A stretch of DNA of 33,727 nt from Caulobacter sp. (GTDB lineage: Bacteria; Pseudomonadota; Alphaproteobacteria; Caulobacterales; Caulobacteraceae). Location of the stretch: assembly GCA_028291055.1 (NCBI GenBank), contig JAQGIP010000063.1, positions 1 through 33,727 of the forward strand, written 5' to 3'. A program made the translations under genes and the position numbers. The stretch's first letter is position 1, and the number at the start of each line of letters is the position of its first letter. The notes beneath the pieces were generated by a model. It made no database searches. It was not told the origin of the DNA and was given only the letters and a program-made list of their open reading frames with translations. Below, piece by piece: positions 15,461 through 22,983 of this stretch.

Positions 15461-16117
15461 TCAAGCGGCCGTCTTGAACACCTTGGCCATGCAGGCCTTG
15501 AAGGCGACCACGGCCTTGGGGTCGATCACCGTGTTGTCGGAGTGCATCATGTCGCGCTTGGCCACCGTCACGTCGGCCGCGAACCGCGCCATCGGCCCGT
15601 CGGCGCGCATGGCATAGCTGACCCGGAAGCGCCCGTTGCGGCCTACCCCGTCCAGCACCCGGCGCGTCTCCGCCCCCGGATTGAACAGGAAGACCCCGAA
15701 CCCCTTGTCGCTGGGCGAGAAGCCGAGCGCGTCGGCGCCGTTGTCGACCTTGGGGTCGCCGCCGTCCTCGACCAGCACCGCCTTGACCGGCGAGGCGGCC
15801 TTCATCTCGCCGCCGGTCATCACCGTCTCGCTGGCTTCCGGATCCAATATCCCGATCTTCAGCGCCACCCGGGGCTGGCCGTCCACGCTCATCAGCACCA
15901 GGGTGCCCACCGCCAGGATCGACTGGCCCGCGCCATATTCGGCATCGTGCCGCGCCACCCCGAACGAGGCCTGGCAGCCGACCACCTCGCCGGCCGCGCC
16001 GGTCATCGGGTCCACCGAGCCCTGCAGGGTCTGGCCCTCGTCGGCCCGCGCCGCGCCCGCGCCCGCCATCATCAGCGCCATCGTCACACCGGGCAGAGCC
16101 CGCCGAAATCCCGTCAT
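15461..16117 (-). CDS. exported D-E-G family protein (module copy 2, B2)
   Basis: A 218-aa exported protein with signal peptide ending G-A-A-R-A|DEG. It is homologous to the 13718 protein through QTLQGSVDPM, VVGCQASFGVARHDAEY and the closing FKACMAKV. Compared with copy 1 it has an extra acidic loop (VEDGGDPKVDNGADALG). The ribosome site is weak (AGGACACGACAGG). Heads a minus-strand cluster B2-A2-MAPEG-B1-A1, implying that a two-gene B-A module was duplicated around the MAPEG gene. Function unknown. Confidence 0.72.
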   Translation of the reverse strand: MTGFRRALPGVTMALMMAGAGAARADEGQTLQGSVDPMTGAAGEVVGCQASFGVARHDAEYGAGQSILAVGTLVLMSVDGQPRVALKIGILDPEASETVMTGGEMKAASPVKAVLVEDGGDPKVDNGADALGFSPSDKGFGVFLFNPGAETRRVLDGVGRNGRFRVSYAMRADGPMARFAADVTVAKRDMMHSDNTVIDPKAVVAFKACMAKVFKTAA

Positions 16118-16276
16118 AAGCCTGTCGTGTCCTGGTTACCGGCCCCCATGATGCGGCAGCCCGTCCTCTAAGGCCAGCGGCGCCGCGCCGCGCGCGCTCG
16201 CCTTGCATCGTCTGAAACCTTGACGCCCGCCGCCCCGCCGCCGAACCTTGAAGCCTTATCCTGATCGGAGCGTCCC

Positions 16277-16831
16277 ATGATCCGCCGCCTCGCCACCCTG
16301 GCCGCCGCCGCCCTCGCGGCGCTCACCTTGATGTCCGCCGCCCCCGCCCTGGCCGCGCCCGCGCCGGCCGACAGGAGCGCCGCCTGCCTGTGGAACGGCC
16401 TGCCCGCCCCCATCCGCGACAGCTTCTACGCCGACTATCCCGCCAAGGGCGGCGCGGCGCTGACCGGCCTGTCGACCCTGACCGATCCCCAGGCCGTCGC
16501 CATGATGAGCGGCTGTGGCCTGGAGAAGACCGATCCCACCCTGGTGGGCCAGCTGCTGGCCGCCTATGGCCTGAAGACCGGATCGGCGGCCCTGCTCAAG
16601 TCGAAGTGGAATATCGACGCCGCCAAGGTCGACAAGGCCTGGGCCGCCCTGCCCGCCGCCCAGCGCCAGCCCCTGCTCGACGGCGCCAAGACCTTCAGCC
16701 CGCTGGGCGCGCCGGCCCATGCGGCCATCGACGCGGTCTGCGACCAGTTGAAGATCACCGACCCCACCACCCGCAGCCAGGTGGCTATCTACCTGATGGG
16801 CACGGCCATCATCGTCACCCATCCGGTCTGA
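16277..16831 (+). CDS. exported C-x-W-x-x-L-P repeat protein, paralogue 1
   Basis: A 184-aa exported helical protein. Signal peptide ends ALA|AP near residue 27. The mature part has two similar halves: C-L-W-N-G-L-P-A-P-I-R-D … C-G-L-E-K-T-D-P-T-L-V-G-Q and A-W-A-A-L-P-A-A-Q-R-Q … C-D-Q-L-K-I-T-D-P-T-T-R-S-Q, so each half carries W-x-x-L-P-x3-R and C-x4-7-T-D-P-T-x3-Q. Start has GGAG 6 nt upstream. First of four homologous genes (16277, 16855, 18621, 19193). No known family recognised. Confidence 0.75.
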   Translation: MIRRLATLAAAALAALTLMSAAPALAAPAPADRSAACLWNGLPAPIRDSFYADYPAKGGAALTGLSTLTDPQAVAMMSGCGLEKTDPTLVGQLLAAYGLKTGSAALLKSKWNIDAAKVDKAWAALPAAQRQPLLDGAKTFSPLGAPAHAAIDAVCDQLKITDPTTRSQVAIYLMGTAIIVTHPV

Positions 16832-16854
16832 GCCGGGCCCTGGAGCCGCCAGAC

Positions 16855-17415
16855 ATGATCCGCCGCCTCGCCCTTCCCGCCTTCGCGCTCATGCTGCTGC
16901 TGGCCGGTGCGCCGGCCGTCCAGGCCGCGCCGGCCGCCTCGCAGGCCGCCGCCGACCGGCTGGCGGAGTGCCTGTGGAACGGCCTGCCCAGCGCGTTGCG
17001 CGACGCCTACGTCGCCGACTATCCCACCAAGGGGCCCAAGGCGCTGGATGTATTGTCGTCGGTGGAAGACGCCACCGGCGCCAAGATCATGGCCGCCTGC
17101 GGCATTCCCAACGACAACCTCAGCCGGGTCGGCCACCTGCTGGCCGCCCATGGCCTGAAGACCGGCGCGGGCGCCGTGCTGAAGTCGCGCTGGAACATCG
17201 ACACCGCCCGCCTCGACGCCGCCTGGGCGGCCATTCCCCTGGCGCGCCGCCAACCCCTGATCGACGCGGCCCGCACCTTCGCCCCGCTCTCAGACGATCA
17301 GCGCGCGCCCATCCAGGACATCTACAAGCAACTCGCCATCACCGACCCCGACGCCCAGGGCCAGGTCACCATCTACCTGATGGGCGAAGCGGTCATCGCG
17401 GCGAACACGCCGTAG
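16855..17415 (+). CDS. exported C-x-W-x-x-L-P repeat protein, paralogue 2
   Basis: A 186-aa exported paralogue, 23 bp after paralogue 1 and probably co-transcribed. Signal peptide MIRRLALPAFALMLLLAG…QAA. Key motifs: CLWNGLPSALRDAYVADYPT, A-A-C-G-I-P-N-D-N, LKSRWNID, and second-half A-W-A-A-I-P-L-A-R-R-Q with ITDPDAQGQVTIYLMG. It retains the two cysteines of the first half but the third cysteine of paralogue 1 is replaced, so a disulfide within the first half is the likely conserved one. It is the closest relative of paralogue 1. Function unknown. Confidence 0.75.
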   Translation: MIRRLALPAFALMLLLAGAPAVQAAPAASQAAADRLAECLWNGLPSALRDAYVADYPTKGPKALDVLSSVEDATGAKIMAACGIPNDNLSRVGHLLAAHGLKTGAGAVLKSRWNIDTARLDAAWAAIPLARRQPLIDAARTFAPLSDDQRAPIQDIYKQLAITDPDAQGQVTIYLMGEAVIAANTP

Positions 17416-17431
17416 CCCGCCGGGGCCCGCC

Positions 17432-17569
17432 GGGGACATGTACGCTCTCAGGCGCATCCCGCTCCGCGCGGGTGCTCGACCGTACGTGTCCCCATCCTCC
17501 GGCATCAGGGGACACGTACGGTTCAGCTCATCACGACGCCCTGGGGCTTCTGAGAGCGTACATGTCCCC
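17432..17569. repeat. nested GGGGACA-type palindromes (REP/RAYT-like)
   Basis: Outer arms 17432-17451 (GGGGACATGTACGCTCTCAG) and 17550-17569 are perfect 20-bp reverse complements; inner arms 17480-17493 (CCGTACGTGTCCCC) and 17508-17521 are perfect 14-bp reverse complements. The two pairs share the GGGGACA-tGTACG theme. This nested design resembles REP elements mobilised by REP-associated tyrosine transposases (established for GGGGACA-type repeats in other proteobacteria); no such transposase is in the window. Confidence 0.75.
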
Positions 17570-17575
17570 GACAGC

Positions 17576-17607
17576 AAAAGGGGCCGCGGGCGGACCCGCG
17601 ACCCCTT
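17576..17607 (-). terminator. Rho-independent terminator of the beta-barrel gene
   Basis: On the minus strand: AAGGGGTCGCGGG, loop TCCG, CCCGCGGCCCCTT, then TT. The stem ends 53 bp after the stop of the outer-membrane protein gene. Good stem with a short U-tract. Confidence 0.75.
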
Positions 17608-17660
17608 CCGGTGTCGATACAGACTAAGTCCTCAGCGCCGAGGGAGCGGCGCCTAGGGCC

Positions 17661-18206
17661 TTAGAACTTGCGGACGTAGCCGACGCCGAAGGCGTTCACG
17701 CCGCTGCCGTCGAAGTCGTAGCGGGTGTATTCGACGCGCACGCCGTTGGCGCCGCCTTGCGGGAACCACTTCACGCCGGCGCCGATGCCCCAGCCGCTGT
17801 TGGTGTCGTCGGCGCTGACCGCGCCCGACTTGGCTTCGATCTTGGCGCTGGCCACGCCGACGCGGGCGAACACCGAGACGTTCTCGTTGACGGGGTAGGA
17901 GCCGACCACGAAGGCGCCGACCAGGTAGTTCATCTTCACATCAACGTTCACGCCACCGACGTTTTCCTTGTCGGAGCCCAGGCTGGTGGCGGCTTCGGCT
18001 TCGACGCCCCAGTTCTGGTTGAACTGCGCGCCGAGGCGGGCGTGGATGGTGTTGAGGCCGACCGAGGGGGTCGAATCCTGGAATTCGGCGCGGGTGTAAC
18101 CCAGCTCGCCGGTGTAGGTGACGCCGGAATCGGCGGCATTGGCGACGCCGGCCACGGCCATGGGCAGAGCAATGGCGGCAGCAGCCGCCAGCATACGGAT
18201 GTTCAT
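17661..18206 (-). CDS. outer-membrane beta-barrel protein
   Basis: A 181-aa, probably 8-stranded, OmpA/OmpX-like small porin. Residues 1-24 are a signal peptide (AVAGVANA|ADSG). The mature sequence alternates short strands such as YTGELGYTRAEF, NYLVGAFVVGSYPV, VSVFARVGVASAKIEA and SGWGIGAGVKWFP, and ends in GVGYVRKF with the C-terminal Phe recognised by the BAM machinery. Length and fold match the outer-membrane beta-barrel domain family. It interrupts the C-x-W-x-x-L-P gene series on the other strand. Promoter, UTR hairpin and terminator are visible around it. Confidence 0.88.
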   Translation of the reverse strand: MNIRMLAAAAAIALPMAVAGVANAADSGVTYTGELGYTRAEFQDSTPSVGLNTIHARLGAQFNQNWGVEAEAATSLGSDKENVGGVNVDVKMNYLVGAFVVGSYPVNENVSVFARVGVASAKIEAKSGAVSADDTNSGWGIGAGVKWFPQGGANGVRVEYTRYDFDGSGVNAFGVGYVRKF

Positions 18207-18247
18207 TACGGTATCCCCGTCTTTGACTTTAAGAGTTCTTGTTCTTC

Positions 18248-18315
18248 ACCCCGGTAACGCACCGGGGTTGGGCTGAATATAGGGACGCCTTTAGCGAAAC
18301 AATGCCTCAAGGCAT
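18248..18315 (-). promoter_or_regulatory. leader hairpin, possible promoter and operator of the beta-barrel gene
   Basis: On the minus strand a possible sigma70-type pair, TTGTTT (complement of 18297-18302) and TATATT (complement of 18276-18281), spacer 15. The 5' leader contains ACCCCGGT-GCGTT-ACCGGGGT (18248-18268). A dyad ATGCCT-CA-AGGCAT at 18302-18315 overlaps the upstream edge and could bind a regulator. The rest of the 414-bp gap 18207-18620 holds only a doubtful 26-codon frame (18531-18611). Confidence 0.4.
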
Positions 18316-18620
18316 GAAATTTTCGTCATGGAGGTTAACCCCGGTTCCTGACTAGCCTTCTCCGCCGGACACGAGAGCGATCGCCCCGATCCAGCCGGAT
18401 CGCCGATATAGGAACCGCCGGCCCGACCGCAAGGATCGGCCGCCATCCTGTTTGCGGGCGTGATGTTTTTGGCGCCCCCGTCTCGACCCGGGGGCCTGGC
18501 GACACTGGCCTTTGACGACATGCCGCCGCCATGGTCGGATTGGAGAATCCTGAGGCGCGCGGCGATCTGGACGGCTATGTCTCGCTTCTCGCCAACGAAA
18601 TGATTTTCTGAAGGCCCCGC

Positions 18621-19190
18621 ATGACCCAGACCCCGACCCAAGTCCGCCGCCCCGCCCGCCTGCTGCCCGCCCTGGCGCTGGCGCTCGGCCTCGGCCTGCT
18701 CGCCGCCCCCGGCCACGCCCTGGCGGGCACGGCGCTTTGCATGTGGAAGGCGATGCCCGACACCCAGCGCACCGCCTTCCTGAACGCCTACGCCACCGGC
18801 GGCTACCAGGCCGCGGGCGGGGTCTTCACCAGCGACGAACTGGGCAATTCGGCCAAGGCCTGCAACGTCTCGGACGCCGACAACAACACCGCCATCGCCA
18901 AGCTGGCCGCCTATTCCCTGCGCCAGGCCGCCGCCAACAACCTGCAGCTCAAGAAGGGCGTGGACCCCAAGAAGCTGGCCGCCGCGTGGAAGGCCGTGCC
19001 CGCCGACACCCGCACCGCCTTCGCCGCCGCCACCGCCGCCGGCCACCAGCGCACCCCCGAAGAGCAGGACATGGTGACCAAGACCGTCGCCGGCATCTGC
19101 GCCAAGCTGGGCCTGGACGCCACCGACACCCCCACGGCCACCGACGTCGTCCTGTTCATCCTGGGCGACATCATGAGCGGAGAATCCTGA
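18621..19190 (+). CDS. exported C-x-W-x-x-M-P repeat protein, paralogue 3
   Basis: A 189-aa exported protein, more diverged from paralogues 1 and 2. Signal peptide with a long N-region (MTQTPTQVRRPARLL) ends near ALA|GTALC. Mature motifs: LCMWKAMPDTQRTAFLNAYA, K-A-C-N-V-S-D-A-D-N-N-T, LKKGVDPKKLAAAWKAVPAD and I-C-A-K-L-G-L-D-A-T-D-T-P-T. Three cysteines as in paralogue 1. GAAGG lies 7 nt before ATG 18621. Two bases separate it from paralogue 4, so the pair is an operon. Unknown function. Confidence 0.72.
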   Translation: MTQTPTQVRRPARLLPALALALGLGLLAAPGHALAGTALCMWKAMPDTQRTAFLNAYATGGYQAAGGVFTSDELGNSAKACNVSDADNNTAIAKLAAYSLRQAAANNLQLKKGVDPKKLAAAWKAVPADTRTAFAAATAAGHQRTPEEQDMVTKTVAGICAKLGLDATDTPTATDVVLFILGDIMSGES

Positions 19191-19192
19191 GC

Positions 19193-19753
19193 ATGTCGCG
19201 TCCCGCAACCTTCTTCGCCGCCGCCGCCCTGGCGCTCAGCGCCCTGGCCTTCAGCGCCGCCCCCGCCGCCGCCGACCCCATGAAGGATGCGACCTGCATC
19301 TGGAACAAGCTGCCCGCGGCGGTGCATGACGCCACCCTGGCCGGCTACAAGGCCGGCGGCCCCGGCCCGATGGTCGATGCGCTGAAGGCCGACGCGGCGG
19401 GCATGGACGCCGCCTCCGCCGCCTGCAAGGTCACCGGCGACGCCACCGAACCGGCCGCGCGCACCCTGATGCTGCATGTACTGAAGGTCTCGGCCGGGCG
19501 CGTGCTGAAGGACCAATACAAGGTCGATCCCGCCGCCATCGACAAGGGCTGGGCCGGCCTGCCCGCCGCCGACCGCCAGCGCTTCATCAATGTGGCGCTG
19601 AAGCCCGACGACGCCACCAAGGAGGACTTCGCCTTCTCCGCCGGCCTGGTGAACACCCTGCCCGGCGCCGCCTCCCTGCCCGACGAGGAGGCCCGCCGCC
19701 ACCTCGCCTACTACATGTTCGCCGTGGCCCGGCTGTCGGTTCCCGCGGCCTGA
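19193..19753 (+). CDS. exported C-x-W-x-x-L-P repeat protein, paralogue 4
   Basis: A 186-aa exported protein starting 2 bp after the stop of paralogue 3 (TGAGCATG). Signal peptide ends AAAA|DPMKD. Motifs: TCIWNKLPAAVHDATLAGYK, A-A-C-K-V-T-G-D-A-T-E, LKDQYKVDPAAIDKGWAGLP, A-D-R-Q-R-F. The second half lacks cysteine and ends HLAYYMFAVARLSVPAA. With the other three it defines a family with conserved C-x-W-x-x-[LM]-P and a second Cys about 40-50 residues later. Followed after 57 bp by the TPR gene. Confidence 0.72.
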   Translation: MSRPATFFAAAALALSALAFSAAPAAADPMKDATCIWNKLPAAVHDATLAGYKAGGPGPMVDALKADAAGMDAASAACKVTGDATEPAARTLMLHVLKVSAGRVLKDQYKVDPAAIDKGWAGLPAADRQRFINVALKPDDATKEDFAFSAGLVNTLPGAASLPDEEARRHLAYYMFAVARLSVPAA

Positions 19754-19810
19754 CCGCCCGCCTCGCCGCCGGTGATCGAAGCCCAGTCCTGATATGCGGG
19801 CCATACTGAG

Positions 19811-20752
19811 ATGAGGGCCGCGATCGGCCTGGGCCTTGCGCTGGCCTTGTTGGCATCCGCCGCCACGGCCGCCGACCCGCCCGCCGGCGACCGCGACACC
19901 GCCGACGCGGTCACCTCCGCGCGCCCGGCCGACCGGGTCCAGGCGGTGCTGGACCGCGCCGACAAGGCCCTGGAAGACCCCCATGCCGACGCCGACGAGG
20001 CCATCGCGGGCTTGAGCGGCCTGCTCGACCGCGATGCGCTGTCGCCCAAGGGCCGCGCCCGCGTGCTGATCGCGCGCAGCATGCTCTATTCCAACCGCAG
20101 GTTCGACAGCCGCGCCGCCCTGGCCGACGTCGACCAGGCACTCGCGCTCCAGGGCCCCGACCCCGCCGCGCTCAGCCTGCGCGCCGGCTACCACGATGAG
20201 CTGGATGAGCCGGCCCTGGCCCTGGCCGACTACAATGCCGTGCTCAAGCTGGCGCCCGGCGCCGCCGCCTCGCTGAACGGCCGCGCCCTGGTCGAATGGC
20301 GTCTCGGCGACTTCGCCGCCGCCGCCGGCGACCTGAAGGCCGTGCTCGCCGCCGATCCCCAGCGGCCCTATGCGGTGATCGCCCTGCATCTGATGCGCGT
20401 CAACCTGAAGGCCGAGGACGGCCCCGAACTGGCCGCCAACATCGCCGCGTCCGGCGCCGGCGCCACCTGGCCCGCGCCCCTGTTCGCCTACTTCCAGGGC
20501 CGGGCGGACCTGCCCCAGGTGCTGGCCGCCGCCGGCGTGCCCGGCGACGACATGGACGCCACCTCCAGCCAGCGCCGCACCCGCTCGGGGCGCCTGTGCG
20601 AAGCGCGCTACTACACCGCCGCCGCCCTGCTGGTCCACGGCCATGCCGACGAGGCCAGACCCCTGCTGCAACAGGCCGCCGCCGAATGCCCCTACGGCTA
20701 CGTCGAACGCTTCAACGCCATCGCCGACCTGCGCCGGATGGGGCCCAAATAG
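19811..20752 (+). CDS. exported TPR protein
   Basis: A 313-aa periplasmic protein with a signal peptide (residues 1-21, ATA|AD) and at least three tetratricopeptide-type helix pairs: SRAALADVDQALALQGPDPA, ALADYNAVLKLAPGAAASLN, DFAAAAGDLKAVLAADPQRP, plus a C-terminal pair ARYYTAAALLVHGHADEARP. Layout and final region resemble NlpI-like proteins, which scaffold cell-wall hydrolases, though without a lipobox. A six-codon frame (19794-19814, MRAILR) overlaps the start as ATGA, suggesting translational coupling. It follows the paralogue series and may act with it; that is inference. Confidence 0.8.
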   Translation: MRAAIGLGLALALLASAATAADPPAGDRDTADAVTSARPADRVQAVLDRADKALEDPHADADEAIAGLSGLLDRDALSPKGRARVLIARSMLYSNRRFDSRAALADVDQALALQGPDPAALSLRAGYHDELDEPALALADYNAVLKLAPGAAASLNGRALVEWRLGDFAAAAGDLKAVLAADPQRPYAVIALHLMRVNLKAEDGPELAANIAASGAGATWPAPLFAYFQGRADLPQVLAAAGVPGDDMDATSSQRRTRSGRLCEARYYTAAALLVHGHADEARPLLQQAAAECPYGYVERFNAIADLRRMGPK

Positions 20753-20753
20753 C

Positions 20754-20790
20754 AAAACCCCCACGGCCGGAGGGGATGGCCGCGGGGGTT
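20754..20790. terminator. bidirectional terminator-like hairpin (unit 1)
   Basis: A 13-bp stem with one mismatch (20756-20768 with 20778-20790). It begins 2 bp after the TPR stop. On the minus strand the stem is followed by TTTTGC, the better U-tract; on the plus strand by GGTCTT. The minus-strand loop reads ATCCCCTCC. Confidence 0.6.
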
Positions 20791-21530
20791 GGTCTTGCTA
20801 GAGCCGATCGACCGACCCCAACTCGGGAGGGGCTGGGGGGGCTGTTCAGGATCCCCGAGGCGGGAGCGATCAACCGACGCCCTCACCATCGCGGCCCATC
20901 ACGTTCGCATCGGGGCCCGACCAAGGCCATTTCTGGGCGGCGAAATCGGTGCGCTCCGCTGCCTGATGAGGACGGTATCCGTCGCCGCGGCCCACCAGCA
21001 TCCAGACACAGAAACCCCCGCGGTCGGAGGGGACTGGCCGCGGGGGAAGTCGTCTGTGCGTCTGTCTTGCCGGCCGACCGTTCGCCCGGGAGGGGCTGGG
21101 GGGGATGTTCAGGGTCCCGGAAGAACCGTTGATCAACCGACGGCCTCACGTTCGCCCCCGCCCGTGGCCGCAAGGTGGTCATGGCGCGGTCATTTCATGG
21201 CGCCGGCGTTTTTCCGCCGGGGCGTGGCCCGGGAAGCTCAGCCACGGCCATCAAGACCCGCCTCGACGCCCTGGCCCAGACACGGAAACCCCCGCGGCCG
21301 GGAGGGGGGTGACCGCGGGGGAGTTCAGTCTGTGCGTCTGTCTGTCGGCCGACCGTTCGCCCGGGAGGGGGCTGGGGGGCTGTTCAGGATCCCGGAAGAA
21401 CCGTTGATCAGCCGACAACTTCACTCTCGCCCACGCATGTGGCGGCAAGTTGGTCGCGGCGTGGTCATTTCAAGGCGGACGCGTTTTTCCCGGCCGGCGT
21501 TGCCGTGACGCCGCGCCTTCTAGTAGGCCG
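20754..21530 (-). ncRNA. three tandem ~260-bp units, possible small-RNA array
   Basis: A gene-free region of three diverged head-to-tail copies: 20754-21010, 21011-21284, 21285-~21530. Each has a CCCCC(A/G)CGG hairpin (20756-20790, 21012-21046, 21286-21321), a block CCGACCGTTCGCCCGGGAGG-like, GGGGCTGGGGGG, TTCAGG-TCCC and a GATCA-CCGAC stretch. Read on the minus strand the hairpin comes last and is followed by TTTTGC, TTTCTG or TTTCCG, like a terminator, with a C-rich CCCCTCC loop complementary to Shine-Dalgarno sequences; a shared GAAATG-CC block lies at the presumed 5' side. No conserved reading frame spans the copies. The orientation and the RNA nature are inferred. Confidence 0.45.
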
Positions 21531-21595
21531 GGACGACGCCCTGATCCTCCCCGTGTGGCTCGTCTATCTCGCCGTCCTGGCGATGAAGCCGTCCT

Positions 21596-22187
21596 TTTCC
21601 CTCCCGCGAAGTCGGGAGGGTGGTCGTAGCGAAGCGAAGACCGGGTGGGAGACACCCGAGGGCGGGTAAACCACCGCCCAAAAAACGCCCAAGCGACCCC
21701 AGAACATATTGGCAACATCAGACCATCTGCTATCGTCCCCTCATGTCGCAGATCACCCGTGCCCGCGAACTGCGCAGCGCCATGACCGAGCCCGAGATCA
21801 TCCTCTGGTCGCGGCTCAAGCGCCTGCGCCGACGGCTACCACTTCCGCCGCCAGGCGCCCTTTCGTGGCTATTTTCTGGATTTCGTCTGCTTCAGCCGGC
21901 GGCTGGTCATCGAACTGGACGGCGCCCAGCACGAGGAGGGCCAGCAGGCGCTAAGTGATCACATTCGCGATGGCGTGATCGAGCGCGAGGGGTTCACCGT
22001 GCTGCGGTTCCGCAATGTGCAGGTGCGCCTTCGGCTGCGCGGGGTGATGGCCGTGGTTCTGGCGCATCTTGAGGGGCGCGGGGCGGAACCCGACGGGGTC
22101 TAGGGGCGGTGGTTTACCCGCCCCTTGGCGTCTCCCACCCGTCTGCCGCTTCGCGGCAGCCACCCTCCCGACTTCGCGGGAGGGAAA
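21596..22187. mobile_element. transposon-like unit: 84-bp inverted repeats around a DUF559 gene
   Basis: Left arm 21596-21679 and right arm 22104-22187 are imperfect reverse complements over 84 bp: both run TTTCCCTCCCGCGAAGTCGG, then GAGGGTGG, a variable 20-nt middle, GGGTGGGAGAC and GGGCGGGTAAACCACCGCCC. They enclose 424 bp carrying a frameshifted nuclease-like gene whose stop abuts the right arm. No target-site duplication is apparent. Terminal TTTCCCTCCC hairpins match the other repeat elements in the window. Confidence 0.75.
21743..22103 (+). pseudogene. DUF559 / Vsr-like endonuclease-domain gene, frameshifted
   Basis: Frame 1 from ATG 21743 gives MSQITRARELRSAMTEPEII then LWSRLKRLR; at about 21830 (CTGCGC-C-GAC) the frame shifts, and the downstream frame 21831-22103 gives DGYHFRRQAPFRGYFLDFVC, FSRRLVIELDGAQH and a helical end, V-L-R-F-R-N-V-Q-V. 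Together they form the complete ~120-aa DUF559 pattern with the PD-(D/E)xK-like D-F … V-I-E-L-D-G-x-x-H motif. One extra C (or two lost bases) breaks it, so it is a recent pseudogene, a programmed frameshift or a sequencing error. The family is related in fold to very-short-patch repair nucleases. It is flanked exactly by inverted repeats. Confidence 0.82.
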
Positions 22188-22304
22188 CGCGCCGACGCGC
22201 GGCTAACACTTCTGTCATGACCCAGACTTAACTGGCCCCCGCCAAGGCCACGCTCTACCCACCGGTCCGGGAGCCGGGGCTGGCTCCGGACGGGCCGACC
22301 TCAG

Positions 22305-22976
22305 ATGACCGATACCTCTCCCACCCTGCGTCTCGAGGGCGTCACGCGGCGCTACGGCAGGAAGGTCGTGCTCGACGGGATCAGCCACAGCTTCACCAAA
22401 GGCCTGACCCTGCTCACCGGTCCCAGCGGCGCGGGCAAGTCGACCCTGCTGCGCCTGATCGCCACCGCCGAAAAGCCCACCGCCGGGCGCCTACACTGGA
22501 ACGGCGAGCCCCTGCCCGCCGCCCGAAGCGCCCTGCGCCGCGAACTGGGTTACGCCCCCCAGGCGGTGGAGCTGCCCATGGAGCTGACCGCCCGCGAATT
22601 CGGTCTGCACATGGCCGCGCTCAAGGGCCTTCGCGCCAACGAGGCCGACGCCCAGTTCCGCCTGCTGCTGGAAGGCGTGGGCCTGGCCGCCGACGCCAAC
22701 GGCCGCATCGCCACCTATTCCGGCGGCATGCGCCGGCGCCTGATCTTCGCCCAGGCCCTGCTGGGCGCCCCGCGCCTGCTGGCCCTGGACGAGCCCACCG
22801 CCGAGCTCGACTCCGAATCCCGCGAGCGCATCCACGCCCTGATCAACCGCGCCGCCCAATCCGCCATCGTCATCATGACCACCCACCTCAGCGACGGCGT
22901 CGCCGCCGCCGCCACGGCGGTGCTGCGGGTCGAAGCCGGGGCGCTGACCCCCGCCCGCGCCGGCCTGGCCGCCTGA
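22305..22976 (+). CDS. ABC transporter ATP-binding protein
   Basis: A 223-aa cytoplasmic ATPase that powers the membrane protein encoded next. Walker A GPSGAGKST (residues 39-47), Q-loop LGYAPQ, signature YSGGMRRR in place of LSGGQ, Walker B LLALDEPTAEL and switch His in MTTHLSD are all intact. The sequence fits short export-type ATPases with a degenerate SGGM signature. The start is ATG 22305 with a weak ribosome site. The stop is 7 bp before the permease start. Substrate unknown. Confidence 0.92.
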   Translation: MTDTSPTLRLEGVTRRYGRKVVLDGISHSFTKGLTLLTGPSGAGKSTLLRLIATAEKPTAGRLHWNGEPLPAARSALRRELGYAPQAVELPMELTAREFGLHMAALKGLRANEADAQFRLLLEGVGLAADANGRIATYSGGMRRRLIFAQALLGAPRLLALDEPTAELDSESRERIHALINRAAQSAIVIMTTHLSDGVAAAATAVLRVEAGALTPARAGLAA

Positions 22977-22983
22977 GCCGGCC

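Noticed and set aside
18531..18611. 26-codon frame MVGLENPEARGDLDGYVSLL…
   Set aside because: No ribosome site or recognised family; kept only as a remark within the gap description.
18911..20764. 617-codon minus-strand open frame
   Set aside because: Antisense across the paralogue 3-4 and TPR genes; low-complexity Gly/Ala/Gln-rich translation with no domain.
20754..21321. CRISPR array
   Set aside because: Units are ~260 bp, only three, diverged and hairpin-based; no short direct repeats with unique spacers and no cas genes.
20296..21508. Plus-strand frames through the triplicate region
   Set aside because: The three copies do not keep one frame, and conserved blocks are palindromic rather than codon-structured.
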